64,000 nt of DNA from Paramecium pentaurelia (GCA_905183005.1 CAJJDO010000039.1:67187-131186), one strand, 5' to 3'. Counted from the first letter of the stretch, positions 37,681-49,168 are shown. Made by a program: numbers and translations. Notes: generated from the sequence alone by a model not told the origin.

Positions 37681-38990
37681 AATGTTATTAATAATCTTTT
37701 AGCCAAATAACATGGAGGATTCAATTCTTATGACAATCTTACTTTCACTGATTCTAAGATATCATTCAAAATTAACTAAAATATACATGCTATTTATACT
37801 GTTTTTAAATCTGAAATGGTAATTTTTGAATCAGCTAAAATTAAAATCTACAAGTCCCCTTAAAGAATAAAAGTTTAATCATTTTGAACACATTCACTTG
37901 ATTATGTCTATGCTGCAAAAAATCCTAAAATGATCTCTTTCTAATTGGTAATTTCATTCAATTATTGTTATAACAATAATATTTAATCATTATTTAGGAG
38001 ATTTAAGTTTTCATAATTTTTACGGACTTTATCTAATGTGTTTTAAACATTTATTTATTATCCTAGATTGAATCTTAAACTTGTTTATAATTTAATTCTT
38101 CTTAGATCAAATTAATCTATAATTTTGATATTTGCTACACTTGTGGTGATATTCTTTTAATGTTAAAAATAAATGTACTTTTGAAGAGAATGCCAATTGT
38201 TAATTTTGAGAATATAATAACAAGGTATCAATATTAAAAATATTGCAAATCTTTTTTAATATGCTATTGTTTCTGCAATACTCTGGCAATTCACCTTTAA
38301 AATATAAGCCTATAGGTTTCAAACCAAAATTGATTAAACTTGTAATCTAAATTATTTTTCTACTTACATCTTAGATCTTATTAAGGAATTCTGACAATGA
38401 TTGTTTTACAGACAAATCATCCATCAAATTATTTAATGGATTCTATAATTCATATTCAAAATAGATTCGACAAAGTTTATCCTCAAATTATCGATTGTTT
38501 ATATTACTTAAATGAATTACCCAATTAATAATTTATTTTAAAGCCCCTCTAATTTCTTTGAATGAAATTCCATGAATAATAATTTATTATTAATTTAATT
38601 ATGCATTTGTTATTTATATATATATATAAAATGGGATTCCATTATAACTTATCATTTACACATCTTCAGATAGACCATTATTGATAAAAATTCTACATCT
38701 AAAAATGATATTATATAGATTTTTAAATTCTCTAATCAATTGTATCAACTAATTAATTTATATTAATGGATCGATTTGTTATAAACTAAAAGTGCTACTT
38801 TTCAAATCCTTTGAGTGAATTATAAAAATAAACTCTTGATGACACAGTAATTGATGAACCCTCAGAAAATTTTGAAACAAGGTCTTCTTACAATTAGATT
38901 GTCATAATTCAATCTCTTCATTCTAAAACTATAATCGAAAATTTTCAAGATAAAAGAGGACATACAAAATCATGGAGGGATAATTTTACT
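37681..38990 (+). pseudogene. Decayed gene, ciliate surface/unknown family
   Basis: Plus-strand coding-like stretches in three frames cannot be joined by introns. From 37681 the frame reads a well-formed HGGFNSYDNLTFTDSKIS, IHAIYTVFKSEMVIFE and KIKIYKSPQRIKVQSF, then hits TGA at 37885-37887, after which the same frame continues coding-like as SLDYVYAAKNPKMISF. Further on, fragments such as NFDICYTCGD and KNKCTFEENANC appear in different frames with TGA between them. Such a pattern is what a gene accumulating stops and indels would leave. I do not know the parent family; Cys pairs suggest an extracellular protein. The right border is a guess. Confidence 0.4.
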
Positions 38991-39709
38991 TGGCTTTGAA
39001 CCTCTAATACTATCATATATATATTAGAATGATAATAATTTATATATCTTTAAATAATAAAATCTTTAATTCATCATTATAAAAACTTAAATGTTTTATC
39101 ATTAAATCACCTAAACTTATAATAGAAGAGAATCTAGTTGCTATTATATAATTGAGAAATCCTATTATTATGTTTTGTGTTTGTTCAATTTAAGAAATTA
39201 AAAATTCCTTTTTAATTATTCTTAAGAATTTCTAGGAAATAAATTTAATTAACCTAACTCTTCTAATATCATAAGAAACTTACAATAATTGTCATATTTG
39301 ATTTGATAAATATACATAAATATACATAAACAGCAAATATTAGGCTAATTTGTGATTATTAATAAATTTAAAATTAGAATTGTAAAGCATGTAATTAATT
39401 TATAATATAATATAAATAGTTTGATTAAAATAAAATAAATGTCTTTCTAAAAAATAAGAAGAATTCTATATTCTATATTTCTATATATAACACTTAAAAT
39501 TAATACTACTTATGTATTTTTTTAGTTTTGATAAGAATATAAGAAATAACAATAGATTTTGAAGTGTTTTGATTGATTATTAAATTTATTGTAGAATCTC
39601 AACATTAAATAATAATAATTACTTAAATTAGAATAGTTATAGGATTGAGAGAAATTGAAAGCTAATTTCTTATCTTAATTTTCTAAATATAAATATTAAA
39701 TTATATTTT
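38991..39709. other. AT-rich intergenic stretch
   Basis: About 700 bases between the decayed gene and the kinase start at 39710. AT-rich, a short duplicated ATATACATAA near 39310, otherwise nothing I can support. Confidence 0.4.
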
Positions 39710-42353
39710 ATGGATCCAAGATCATAGAACAATTCTGATAATTAAATACATTGTGATGGAGAAGAAGACTAACGTTCTGGAGGAGATGAAAATGTAATTA
39801 TTTATAGAGTTTTAGGACAAACTCTAAAATTTTAAACATAATATAAATGAAGGTGGTGAAGTAATACATGAGAATGTCAAAAGAATCGATATGAAAAAAA
39901 CACTTAATGATACTACTTTTATTTTGACTTGTTTAAAAAATCATTTTGTATTTTACAATTTAAGTGAAGCTGAACTGTAATTTTATATGATTTATATTTT
40001 CTAGAGAGAACATTGTTAACAAAATGTTTTATTGTGAAGCAGCAGCAGGAACCTATATTTTTAAATAATAAGACCATGCAACTTGTTTTTTTATTTTATA
40101 AAGAGGGAGTTTAGAAGTAATTGTAAATGAAAAAGTAAACTAATGAATTTGAAAAAAATAGGCAAAAAGAGAATTGAAAACTGGTGATGGATTTGGAGAA
40201 TTAGCTCTATTATATAATGCTCCTCGTTCTGCATCTGTAAAGTGTTTTGAAAACTGTAATCTTTGGGGAATAGATAGAAATACATTTAGAAGAGCTGTTG
40301 AAGAAATGATCACAAAAGAATATGAAGAAAATAGAAAATTCATGGAAGTAGTTAGATTTTTTCGTAAATCATTTTTTATATATATGATTAGACAATTTGA
40401 CAAATGAATAAAAGGATGCAATTGCAGCTGTTTTAATTGTCTAAAAGTTCTATAAAAATTAAATCATTGTAAATGAAGGAGACCCAGGATCATCATTTTA
40501 TATAATTAAAGAAGTATGAATTAAACATAATAATTTTAACAGGGAACTGTATCTGTATTAAAAGGTAACAAAGAAGTAAGAAAATTGTATAAAGGGGATT
40601 CCTTTGGTGAATAAGCTTTATATTATAATACTGTTAGACAAATGACTGTTAGAGCTGAAGATGATGTCAAATGTTTAGCTTTAGGAAGAGATTCTCTCAC
40701 AAAAATACTTGGTGATTAAGTTCATGTTGTTACATTTAGAAATCTATAAAAGTGGGCTTTTGAAAAGAATGCTTTATTAAGCAAATTAACTAAAGCTTAA
40801 ATAGATAAGGTATTGGATGTGATGAAAATCTCATCATGTAAAGCAGGAGATGTTATTTTGAAAAAAGGAACATAAGCAAATTAAAAAATTATTGTTATTA
40901 TTGAAGGTAGTTTAAAAAAGAGTAAATCTGGTATTACAGTGGCTACTAAAGCTTAAGCATGGGGTGAGGAATATTTTTTATAGACAAATAAAGCAAAAAT
41001 GTAAAATAATATATTATTCTAATAATAGATTAGATGATGATATTGTTATGGAAACAGATGGAGTTATAGCTGAAATCACAGCAGATAATTTTATAGATTG
41101 TATTGGAGGAGAGTTAGAGGAAGTGATTAAAAAAAATGAAAAAATTTTAGAAAAAAAGTTATAAAAATCTGATTAAACAAAAAAGAAAGAAGCTTAAAAT
41201 ATTAAGAAATCTGAATTGCTCCATATTAAAACAATTGCATATGGTCAATTTGGTCCAGTTTACTTAGTTAAAGCAAAATATAATCAATAATTATATGTTT
41301 TAAAGGCATTTAATAAGAATTAAATTAATGAATAAACTTTAGAAAAGTAATATTTAATGTTATTTTTATGTACCTACAATAAGAGAAACAAGTACTAGAA
41401 ATAGTTAATTTTCCATTTATTATATCCTTCATGAAAACATTCAAAGATACCTTGGATGTCTATTTTCTTTTAGAATATGTTCGAGGAATGGAATTATTTG
41501 ATGTTATAAGAGATATCGGTATATTTATTTTATATATATTCATAGGATTGTTATCTACTTATGACTCTCAATTTTATGTTGCTTCAATGATTTTGATAAC
41601 TGAATACTTGCATCACTAAAATATTATTTATAGAGACATCAAACCAGAAAACTTTATGGTTGATGATAAAGGATTTCTTAAATTAATTGATTTAGGAACT
41701 GCTAAAATTATCAAAGGAAAATAAGGAATTATTCGTACATATACAATTATTGGAACTCCTCATTGTAATTTATTGAAATTACATTATAGATATGGCTCCT
41801 GAAATAATCTGTGGTAAGGGTTACAATTGTTTAGTGGATTTGTGGTCTATTGGCATTTGTTTATATGAATTTATGTGTGGAATGGTGCCTTTTGGAGAGG
41901 AAGCAGAGGATCCTTATGAAATTTATGAAGAAATTATTAAAAAAGATATTACCTATCCAAATTATTTGAAAGACAAAAAAGCCAAAAAACTGATGGATTA
42001 GTATTAAAATTTAATAATTTTAGATTACTTTCTCGTGTTCCTGAAGTCAGATTGGGAGGTTCTTATGCTTCCCTTAAGGGAAATCCTTGGTTTGAGAACT
42101 TTGATTGGGTATATGAAACTATTATATCTTAGGAAAAATTATTGGAAAAAGAAATAAAGACTCCTTATTTACCACCCGCAGATAAATTATTACCAGAATT
42201 AGAAATAAAATCTCTAGAATAAAATGGCAAGATGATTGAGGAAGAAATAAAAGTATCTAAATATATATATTTACTAATTTATAGTAAGAATAAGCTGTAA
42301 GATAGATGGATGGGCAAAATTAAGGAGATTAAGGATGGGAAAAAGACTTTTGA
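39710..42353 (+). CDS. cGMP-dependent-type protein kinase (PKG family)
   Basis: About 783 residues with eleven introns, ten canonical (39794-39815, 39977-40004, 40135-40161, 40364-40391, 40514-40542, 41001-41028, 41519-41545, 41765-41789, 42001-42023, 42253-42284). The eleventh, 41347-41369, starts GTAAT but ends TAT, not TAG; removing it restores frame and gives LEKYLQQEKQVLE. Cyclic-nucleotide domains show GDGFGELALLYNAPRSASV and GDSFGEQALYYNTVRQMTV, with a third, degenerate domain after them. AGC kinase domain: AYGQFGPVYL, IYRDIKPEN, DLG instead of DFG, HYMAPEII and a GWEKDF tail. Paramecium PKGs act in ciliary and exocytosis signalling. If the odd intron is not spliced the protein would be truncated. 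Confidence 0.82.
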
Positions 42354-42429
42354 TATTTATTATGAGATCTAAATGGAAAATATTAATATAAATAACTTTT
42401 TTCTGTTAACAAATATTGTATTTTGGTTT

Positions 42430-42820
42430 TCATTAATTTATATCTTAAGCAACTTATTCAGGCTTCCTTCTTTTCTCCAATTCTTCTATGATTAATTTCT
42501 TTCCTTCTTCGGTGACCTCTAATTAAGCAATCAATTTAATCTTCTTCCCTCCAGGTTATTCATTTGGTATAAAGGTTTGGGTCTCTATTTTTATTATTTT
42601 TGCATATTTCTATTAAAATAATATGTGAATTAACTTTTCTTTCAAGTGCCTAGGCTATAGATATAACATTTTTTGTAGCATCTCCTAGAGCATGTAAACT
42701 CAACTATCCAAACTTATTTAAGAATATTTTTGATAAGAAAATATACTGCCCTACAGCTTTATTTTTTGAAATGTTTAAAATCTAGTCTTTTGGATCTAGT
42801 TCTGTCTTTTACTAATTCAT
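42430..42820 (-). CDS. Alba-domain nucleic-acid-binding protein
   Basis: Complete gene of 121 residues, start MNQQKTELDPKDQILN, stop TGA 42430-42432, one 25-nt intron 42610-42634 (GTTAAT..ATAG) needed to join ALERKK to YAKIIKIETQTF. Alba signature features are visible: an early strand-helix with LSKIFLNKFGQLSLHALGDA, helix NVISIAQALE, the strand KIIKIETQTFIP, then basic PGGKKIKLIAQLEV. Alba proteins bind DNA or RNA; eukaryotic members include the Rpp20/Rpp25 RNase P subunits and translational regulators. Which type this is cannot be told. The intron begins GTT, a minority form here. Confidence 0.8.
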
Positions 42821-42999
42821 GATATATATAATAAAATTATTTATTAGTTTAGTTTATCAAATGGGGATTAATAAAATATAAAATCAAAATGATCGAATTA
42901 ATAGGAAAAGTCAAAATTCTTTTTAAATTAGTTTTTACTTTATTAGTTATTGTCTTCAAAAAATTCAACATAAAATATGTTATAATAAATAATAATTAC

Positions 43000-43754
43000 A
43001 TGTCTAAATAATTATAAAATGAGAAATAATAAAATGTCATTCAGGCTTCAGGCTTACAAGAAGCATATGAATGTAAAATATATCAATATAAAAGATTTAC
43101 TTAGGTAATTATGCAAGAAAGGATTACCAACTGGAAATGTTTATGAATTTTCTGCTCAAACAATATTGAAATATGAAAAAAAATTAAAAAATGATAACAT
43201 ATAAACTAAAGCTAATTAAGCTGCTAAAGAAGCACATGGTATATTTAGAATTCATTTTAGAAAAATATCTTAAAAAGATGCAAGAAAAAGAACAAAAGAA
43301 TTTAGAAGAAGTTTCAAAGTATGAATTGGCATTTAGAGAAGAATAAAAGAGAAAAGAATTATAACATTAATCACTTTCTTAAGAACCAGCTTAAAGGAAT
43401 AGCATAGGAAAATAGAGTATAGATTTAAAAAATTAACAAATTGAAAAAGTTGATTAATCCCCAACAAAAGGAGAAAAGAAGTAATAAAACATCTAGTCAT
43501 CTCCATCTAAATAAGAAGTTAAAGCTTAGAAATAAGAACTAGAATAGGTTGTGTAACAACAAACTTAAAATTAACAATAATAGTAAGGATAAGGTTATTA
43601 ACAATAATAAAATAATAATAAAAAAGGATAGGTTTAAAATTAAAAAAAAGACACAAAAAAATAAAGCCAGAATGATTAATCTATATTAAAGGAATTAAAA
43701 TTAGAAGAGTAAAAAGAATAATAAAAATAATAAGAATAATAATAAAAGCAGCAA

Positions 43755-43840
<86 letters not shown>

Positions 43841-43919
43841 TAAAATAAATGATATCAATAAAGAATAACCAAAAGAATAATAAAAATAAGATAATAAAAA
43901 AACAAACAAGAAAAAGTGA
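43000..43919 (+). CDS. Gln-rich protein with a 27-codon TAA poly-Gln run
   Basis: Complete gene of 291 residues: 43000-43072, 43095-43238, 43261-43919, with two 22-nt introns. Start MSKQLQNEKQQNVIQASGL. Residues 1-75 form a compact helical region (AYEYLRQLCKKGLPTGNVYE, SAQTILKYEKKLK), then a charged helix (MQEKEQKNLEEVSKYE). From about residue 150 on it is mainly Gln, with 27 consecutive TAA codons at 43758-43838. The spliced length is an exact multiple of three. Low-complexity, probably disordered and prone to self-association; the N-terminal part may be a small binding domain. No family recognised. Confidence 0.68.
43758..43838 (+). repeat. (TAA)27 microsatellite coding poly-Gln
   Basis: Uninterrupted TAA x27, in frame within the preceding gene. 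In the standard code this would be a stop array; in this code it is a 27-residue glutamine run. Confidence 0.92.
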
Positions 43920-43977
43920 ATTTAAAAGTATATTTTTTTAATATTATATTTTAAAGCTGATTTTTTTAATCTAATAT

Positions 43978-44347
43978 TCATTTTTATTTATCCTATTCAA
44001 GCAAATATTCTCCCAAAAATCGAATTGGATTTTCAGGTCTATAATTTTGTTAATTAAAACTGTTACCTCTATCTTCCGACTTCCTTTAATCCTTCTAATA
44101 ATATTGCACTTAAATTATTATCAAAATAATCTCTTAAAGGTAGACTCTAAAATTTAGGAATTTAAGGAAGATCAAATTTGGATTGTTATTATTTTTATGC
44201 TCCATCCTGAGAATCATTTATTTAACTACCATTCACACTTTTTTTATCATCCTCTTTTGTTGGTATTACAGTTGGCTAATCATTGAAGCTTGGCTTTTTT
44301 TATTATTATTGTTATTATGATGAATTACTTAATCTTTTATTGCTCAT
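43978..44347 (-). CDS. DPY30-domain protein
   Basis: Complete gene of 113 residues, start MSNKRLSNSSQQQQ, stop TGA 43978-43980, one 28-nt intron 44039-44066. The N-terminal 70 residues are Gln/Ser/Lys-rich; the C-terminal 40 are the DPY30 helix pair: LPLRDYFDNNLSAILLEGL, KEVGRQRPENPIRFLGEYLLE, matching the family pattern with the P-E-x-P-I-x-F-L-x-x-Y-L-L motif that the intron splice creates. DPY30 domains dimerise and dock an amphipathic helix; they occur in COMPASS histone methyltransferases and in radial-spoke/adenylate-kinase proteins. Its start codon is 20 bases from the divergent start at 44368. Confidence 0.82.
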
Positions 44348-44367
44348 TTTAATAATAAATTATTTTA

Positions 44368-44616
44368 ATGGCAAGTTCAATTTTAAATTTATTAGCAGGG
44401 ATGAGTGTAGGATTTTACTTAACCTATAATGTAGATGATGATACTCATCAAACATTTCATAAAGAGATTTATGTTCCAGTCAAAAATGAAATGAAGCAAG
44501 ATGATGAGCCTAACTATTGGACCAGAGTATTTAATGTTGCATCAAATGGTACATAAGAATCTGTAAAATATTTGAGAAAGAAATATACAAAAGAAAACTA
44601 GTATAAAAAAAATTGA
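44368..44616 (+). CDS. Small single-pass membrane protein
   Basis: Single-exon gene, 82 residues, start MASSILNLLAGMSVGFYLTY, stop TGA 44614-44616. One hydrophobic helix at residues 4-20, then a hydrophilic domain with NYWTRVFNVASNGTQESVKYL and a basic end. The plan, one N-terminal anchor followed by about 60 polar residues, is like small mitochondrial inner-membrane or respiratory-complex accessory proteins, but I recognise no family. Confidence 0.62.
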
Positions 44617-44631
44617 TATAACATTCATAAT

Positions 44632-44697
44632 CAAATAAAATTAAAAACTAGATAACTATTCTTTTATCTAGATTATGCATTTTAATTATATTTTAGT

Positions 44698-44743
<46 letters not shown>

Positions 44744-45080
44744 ATAAATTTGATGGAAATAATTTATTTGATTCAAGCAGATCCAATAAACTTCTCAATA
44801 GATAGAATTTACTCAATACTCTAGTCTACAATTACAAAAACAAAATAATATTATTCTTGTCACAATATTTTTATTTGCCCTCATACTGTTTAAATTGAAT
44901 TAAATTCTCAAAGAAATCAAATATTTTATTAGCCTCAGAATTGTCAGCTTTGCCCATAAAATGTATTCTTGAGATTACAATAAAGGGATAAATTGAAATA
45001 TATGATTTGCGGAATTTTATATTTTTTATTAGAAGGTAGAAATAATCTATAATAATATTACTAAACTTAAGAATACTTTT
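44632..45080 (-). pseudogene. Possible gene fragment on the minus strand
   Basis: A coding-like minus-strand frame: upstream SIYPFIVISRIHF, then at 44957 the only Met, MGKADNSEANKIFDFFENL, followed by QFKQYEGKQKYCDKNN and LQLQTRVLSKFYLLRSLLDL. The frame then runs into the (AT)20 repeat and becomes Tyr-Ile alternation. No Met precedes the first part although it looks coding, and the 3' end is not gene-like, so I read it as a truncated gene or one whose missing exons I cannot find. Confidence 0.35.
44701..44740. repeat. (AT)20 microsatellite
   Basis: Forty bases of pure AT alternation in the spacer after the small membrane-protein gene. Self-complementary and unstable; no functional sign. Confidence 0.95.
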
Positions 45081-45190
45081 TCTTTAAAAATATTTATGGA
45101 TATTACAATGAAAATGAATATTTTATGAGATCAATTTGTTAAATTTTGACTAAGTTAGATTTTAATGAAAAATAATAAATACTAAATCAA

Positions 45191-46239
45191 ATGCCTCAAT
45201 CTAGCATACCTGTTGTTGAAAAATATCAATTCAATAAATATTGCGTCATTATTATATCTCCTTGTTTAGGAGCTCCTTAATTTAGAAAAACAGAAAGTAG
45301 TAGTTTATATTATCTGATAAGCTTCTAAAAATTCTTGTAGGAACTTAAAGAAATTTAAATAAGAATAGGATTGAATAACCCATTACCTCCTCCTTGTCCT
45401 CATAATATATTCATTTGTTAGGGATTTCAAAATTATTGCAGATTTTTTATTAATATATATCAAACTAATCCAATATGTAGATGTTAAAATAGGTAAATGG
45501 GAAAAGTTTTATGTATTTTATTAACTGGAAAAGAATAAATTAATTATAATTAATAAGAAAATGATGAATTTATGGATAATAAAACAATAGAATTTTTATA
45601 ATAACTAATAAATTAATATGAATTCAATAGTGCTCAAGAATAATTTGAATAATATGATTAAATTATTCAAAAAATTGAAGAATTTAAAAGAACTATGTCA
45701 ATCATCGTAGAAGAATTTATAGAACCAAGTTTTTATGCTAATGCTCTATCAAATAATTTAAGTATTATTTAATAAGATTTTCTTTGGGAATATTATAAAA
45801 TTCTATTTTTGCAGGAAATGATAGAACTATTAGAAAATAGAGTATTAGCTTAACCCATCCATTTGGATATTTTGTTACCTTTTATATTCTAATTAAAAGA
45901 TTAATAAGTATATATTCATTTTAGCTTTAGAAATAAAGAATACAAGCTTTTCTCTAAATTTAGGAATCTAATATATTATAAACAATTCTTCAATCTTATA
46001 ATGAATAACTTTAAAATCAGCACAATTAGATACCACAACCACATTAAATCATAAATAATGCTAATTATTTTCCAAATTTATTTTTGGTCAGATATACACT
46101 TTTCTAGCAATTTTCTGGAGTATTAGCATTTCAAGATTAAAATAATTAATTCTTTAGACAGAGATTTTAGGGTGATTTAAATTATCAAAATATTATTGCA
46201 TTTGAGAATTAACTTAGAAATGGACAAATATAATTATGA
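45191..46239 (+). CDS. Unknown Cys-containing protein
   Basis: Complete gene of 341 residues: 45191-45907, 23-nt intron 45908-45930 (GTATAT..TTAG), 45931-46239. Start MPQSSIPVVEKYQFNKYCVI. The N-terminal half has several Cys and Pro (CLGAP, PPPCPHNIFICQGFQNYC, NPICRCQNRQMG), perhaps a metal-binding fold; the middle has amphipathic helices (EEFKRTMSIIVEEFIEP); the C-terminus is hydrophilic (FPNLFLVRYTLFQQFSGVL). Without the intron the frame also stays open, but only the spliced reading keeps coding-like composition and gives a multiple of three. Family not recognised. Confidence 0.62.
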
Positions 46240-46869
46240 GATAATAAAATTTATTATTATTCAAAATATATTTATGAATTATATGATTATAATTTTAATA
46301 TACTCAGAATGCATGACTAGTCAATTTATAAAAGGCTATCTACTATATAAATAAATTCAAATTACTAAATATTTAATTTGCTTTAAAACAATACAAAATA
46401 TGAACATGATTTTATAATATCTATTATATTTTCTAATATATTAAATTAACAAAAAAATAGAATATATTTTCAAATTAAAAATTCTTCAATAAAAGATAAA
46501 AATAAATTAAATGTAAAACTTTTTGTTGAATGATAATAATTTATAGCAAGAGTATGTGTAAGAAATTTATGATAGATATTTTTGTTATTTTTTATGCCTA
46601 ATACAATTACTTAGGTAAAATGTAAAAAATATTAAAATTGCTGAAATCGTATAGAACCTTTGGGAATTATATTGAAATCCTTTATAATAGATAAAAAAAT
46701 AAGATATATAAATTTGAGATTAATAAATAATAGATGGAATTAAAGATGATTTTTGAAATATTAAACTCTTATAAAAATTAATGACCACCATTAAGCTTTT
46801 TAACTATTAGAAATTTCATTAAGCAAACTATGTTTTTCATTAGAAAATTTTTAATTTTTTTATTTTTAA
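46240..46869. other. Spacer with a coding-like frame broken by TGA
   Basis: From 46510 a frame reads MQNFLLNDNNLQQEYVQE, RYFCYFLCLIQLLRQNVKN and IAEIVQNLWELY, then TGA; the same frame carries on coding-like past two more TGA codons (QQIDGIKDDF, LLQKLMTTIKLFNYQKF) up to the next gene. No short intron removes these stops. It may be a relic. The first 270 bases look empty. Confidence 0.35.
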
Positions 46870-48292
46870 ATGAATAGGCAGAATTAATTGACTATTAGAG
46901 ATTCTTTAAAGAATACACTTTTTAGTTAAAAGAAAAGAAATTTGAAATTTAATCCTTCACCCTTAAACTCTTCTCCACCAATAGAAATTAACCAACAAAA
47001 AAGCAAAAATTAATAATTTAGACATTTTAGTGATGTTTATGAATATGGCCATCATCAGATTGGTTATTTGAATATTTATCATTAGGTGAAGGAGCACATG
47101 GGATTGTAAAGACATGTTATAAGCGAGATTAAAACAATTAGAATAATTCGGAAAGAACCACTTATGCCGTTAAAATCTTTAGAACTGGAGATACAGAAAT
47201 AATTAATACAATCAGAGAAACATTTCATATAAATAGAGCACTTAATGATCTAAACTGTGTTGTTAAAGCATTAGATCTATTTATAAATTCTAAGAAAGAA
47301 GAACATCACTTAGTTATGGAATATTGTCCATATTTGAGTTTAGAATAAAGAATTGGAAAATTAAAATTAGGAGATATTTAAATAATAGCATTAAATTTAG
47401 CTCAATCAATTAAATAATTACATTAAAGAGGAATTTGTCATAGAGATTTAAAACCTGATAATATTCTTATTGGAGATAATTTGTCATTGAAATTAATAGA
47501 TTTTGGGGTTTCAAAAAGGTTTTTAGTAAAAGGAAAAGTAACTTAAAAAATAAATATGTGGACAAGAACTGGCTCATTATTTTATTAGGCTCCTGAAATA
47601 TTCTTAGGAGGTGGATACAATGAAAAAGGTAACATTGAATCTATTTTTAGTTGATATCTGGTCAATAGGCATAATTTTATATTAATTATTAGTTGGATAA
47701 TTGCCATTTTAATAGGAAACTATTTTAGATACTATAGAGATGATAAGAGATTCAGAAATAAATGTAAAAAATACAGCAACCTTTAAAGAATTGAATCCTT
47801 TAGAATAAGATCTATTAAAGAGATTATTGAAGAAAGATCCAGAAAAAAGATTGTCGGCTGAAGGTTTATAAATAATAATAAATTTTTAAAGATTTTGTTT
47901 TACATCCTTGGCTTCGTAAGAGATAATAAAAAAAGTCAATGAAAAGCTTTGATGATTGTGATATTGTGGATATAAAGAAAAGTGATGAGATATTATAATC
48001 TTCAGAAATAACAACTTAGAAGCAATACTTGCCAAGGAGTAAAAACCCTTTGATTGTTCCTATAGAGGATGATTCTATAGTTAATCCTTAAAAATTAAAT
48101 TGGAATAATTGGGACAATCATGTTCATTATATTCCATAAGATTTAATTCAGATAATCAACCTTTATGATATAAAATCAAAGTAATTGGGATGTTGTGAAG
48201 AATTATTAGATGAATAATAGAAGTAAAATGAAGTAGGAGAATTTTAAGTTGAATTATTGAGAAGAACCTCAGAGCATTTTGATTAACTATGA
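46870..48292 (+). CDS. Serine/threonine protein kinase
   Basis: About 447 residues; introns 47030-47058 (29 nt, starts GTG), 47629-47650 (22 nt) and 47864-47891 (28 nt, starts GTT). Start MNRQNQLTIRDSLKNT. Kinase domain from about residue 55: WLFEYLSLGEGAHGIVKTCY, TYAVKIF with the ATP Lys, CHRDLKPDN, DFGVSK, YQAPEIF, DIWSIGIILYQLLVG, KDPEKRLSAE then HPWL. All catalytic residues are intact. The C-terminal 100 residues are a polar tail with no known domain. The first intron is the least certain: it is needed to move into the kinase frame, but has a GTG donor. Group not clear, somewhat CAMK-like. Confidence 0.78.
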
Positions 48293-48306
48293 CTATTACT
48301 CTTAAT

Positions 48307-48778
48307 TCATTTTTTTTTATTTAATTATTGATTTCTACGCTTAAAGCCTATGTCTTTATCTGTTTCTATGACTTTATTTTCGAGTACAATTAAATTTTAT
48401 TATAATCTAATCTTATCTTGGTTTAGACATGAAAGCTTTTTAATAAATTAGTTGATTACTTATTGTTTAAGATTATATGTTTCACTTTTTGATTGTTAAT
48501 TTAATTCTCGCATATCAGTTACAATTTTATGACAATGATCAAGTAATGAATTATGTAATTCTGTTCTTTCCTTATTTTGAGCTTCTCCTAAATTACGGAT
48601 ATCTTGTCTATTCTTTTCGATATCCTTATCATCATTTACAAGATCATTATTTAATAACACCAACATTTCCTAATATTGACCTAAATCAAACATCTACTTC
48701 AATTCTTTTGATATGATTTTTTATAGGTAATAGAGATGCTTAGTCTTCTTCTGTTTCTTCTTATTATTATTTTCTCAT
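48307..48778 (-). CDS. Coiled-coil protein, unknown
   Basis: Complete gene of 147 residues, start MRKQQQEETEEDQASL, stop TGA 48307-48309, one 28-nt intron 48670-48697. Nearly all of it is a heptad-rich helix (DDKDIEKNRQDIRNLGEAQN, ELHNSLLDHCHKIVTDMREL). The N-terminal 20 residues are acidic. It converges with the kinase (14 bases between stops) and its start lies 11 bases from the divergent gene at 48790. Confidence 0.68.
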
Positions 48779-48789
48779 TTAATTAATTT

Positions 48790-49152
48790 ATGAGATAACA
48801 AATATCTCCGCATTCTCATTACATTAGTAGTAAATAGAAATTAGAATCCTCCTCTCCAAGTCATTCCATTAAGAGGAACAAATTACAAAACTAATTACTT
48901 AAGATGTTACAAACTTAAAGTCCAAAGAATCTAACAATTAAAAATCCATTATTTGAAATTGTTCCATAGAGTCGTAAATACATGGAATGCTATAACTCTC
49001 CTATCTAATATCAATTACCAAAACAAAGAACACTTCCCTCTTTGATTATCAAATCATAATTAAGTTTATCCAGAAATTTAGATTTAACCCCGAAAAGATC
49101 TCCTAAGTGTGTAAACATTCATACACAAAGAAGATTCGTTTTAAATAGTTGA
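48790..49152 (+). CDS. Small basic Ser/Pro/Lys-rich protein, unknown
   Basis: Single-exon gene, 120 residues, stop TGA 49150-49152. The chosen start gives MRQQISPHSHYISSKQ; the frame is open further upstream, but that part is low-complexity antisense of the neighbouring Gln-rich start. Composition is basic with many Ser-Pro (SSSPSHS, YNSPIQYQ, KRSPKC), as in phosphorylated disordered proteins. No domain recognised. It converges with the phosphatase gene (16 bases between stops). Confidence 0.55.
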
Positions 49153-49168
49153 AATGAATATATTTAAC

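Noticed and set aside
41350..41378. A 29-nt TA-bounded segment as a retained IES in the PKG gene
   Set aside because: It also restores frame, but gives a shorter linker (LEKQQEK) than the 23-nt intron reading (LEKYLQQEK), which better fits the family spacing and the intron sizes here.
43676..43909. Minus-strand standard-code ORF of almost pure Tyr
   Set aside because: It is the antisense shadow of the TAA poly-Gln tract in the plus-strand gene 43000-43919.
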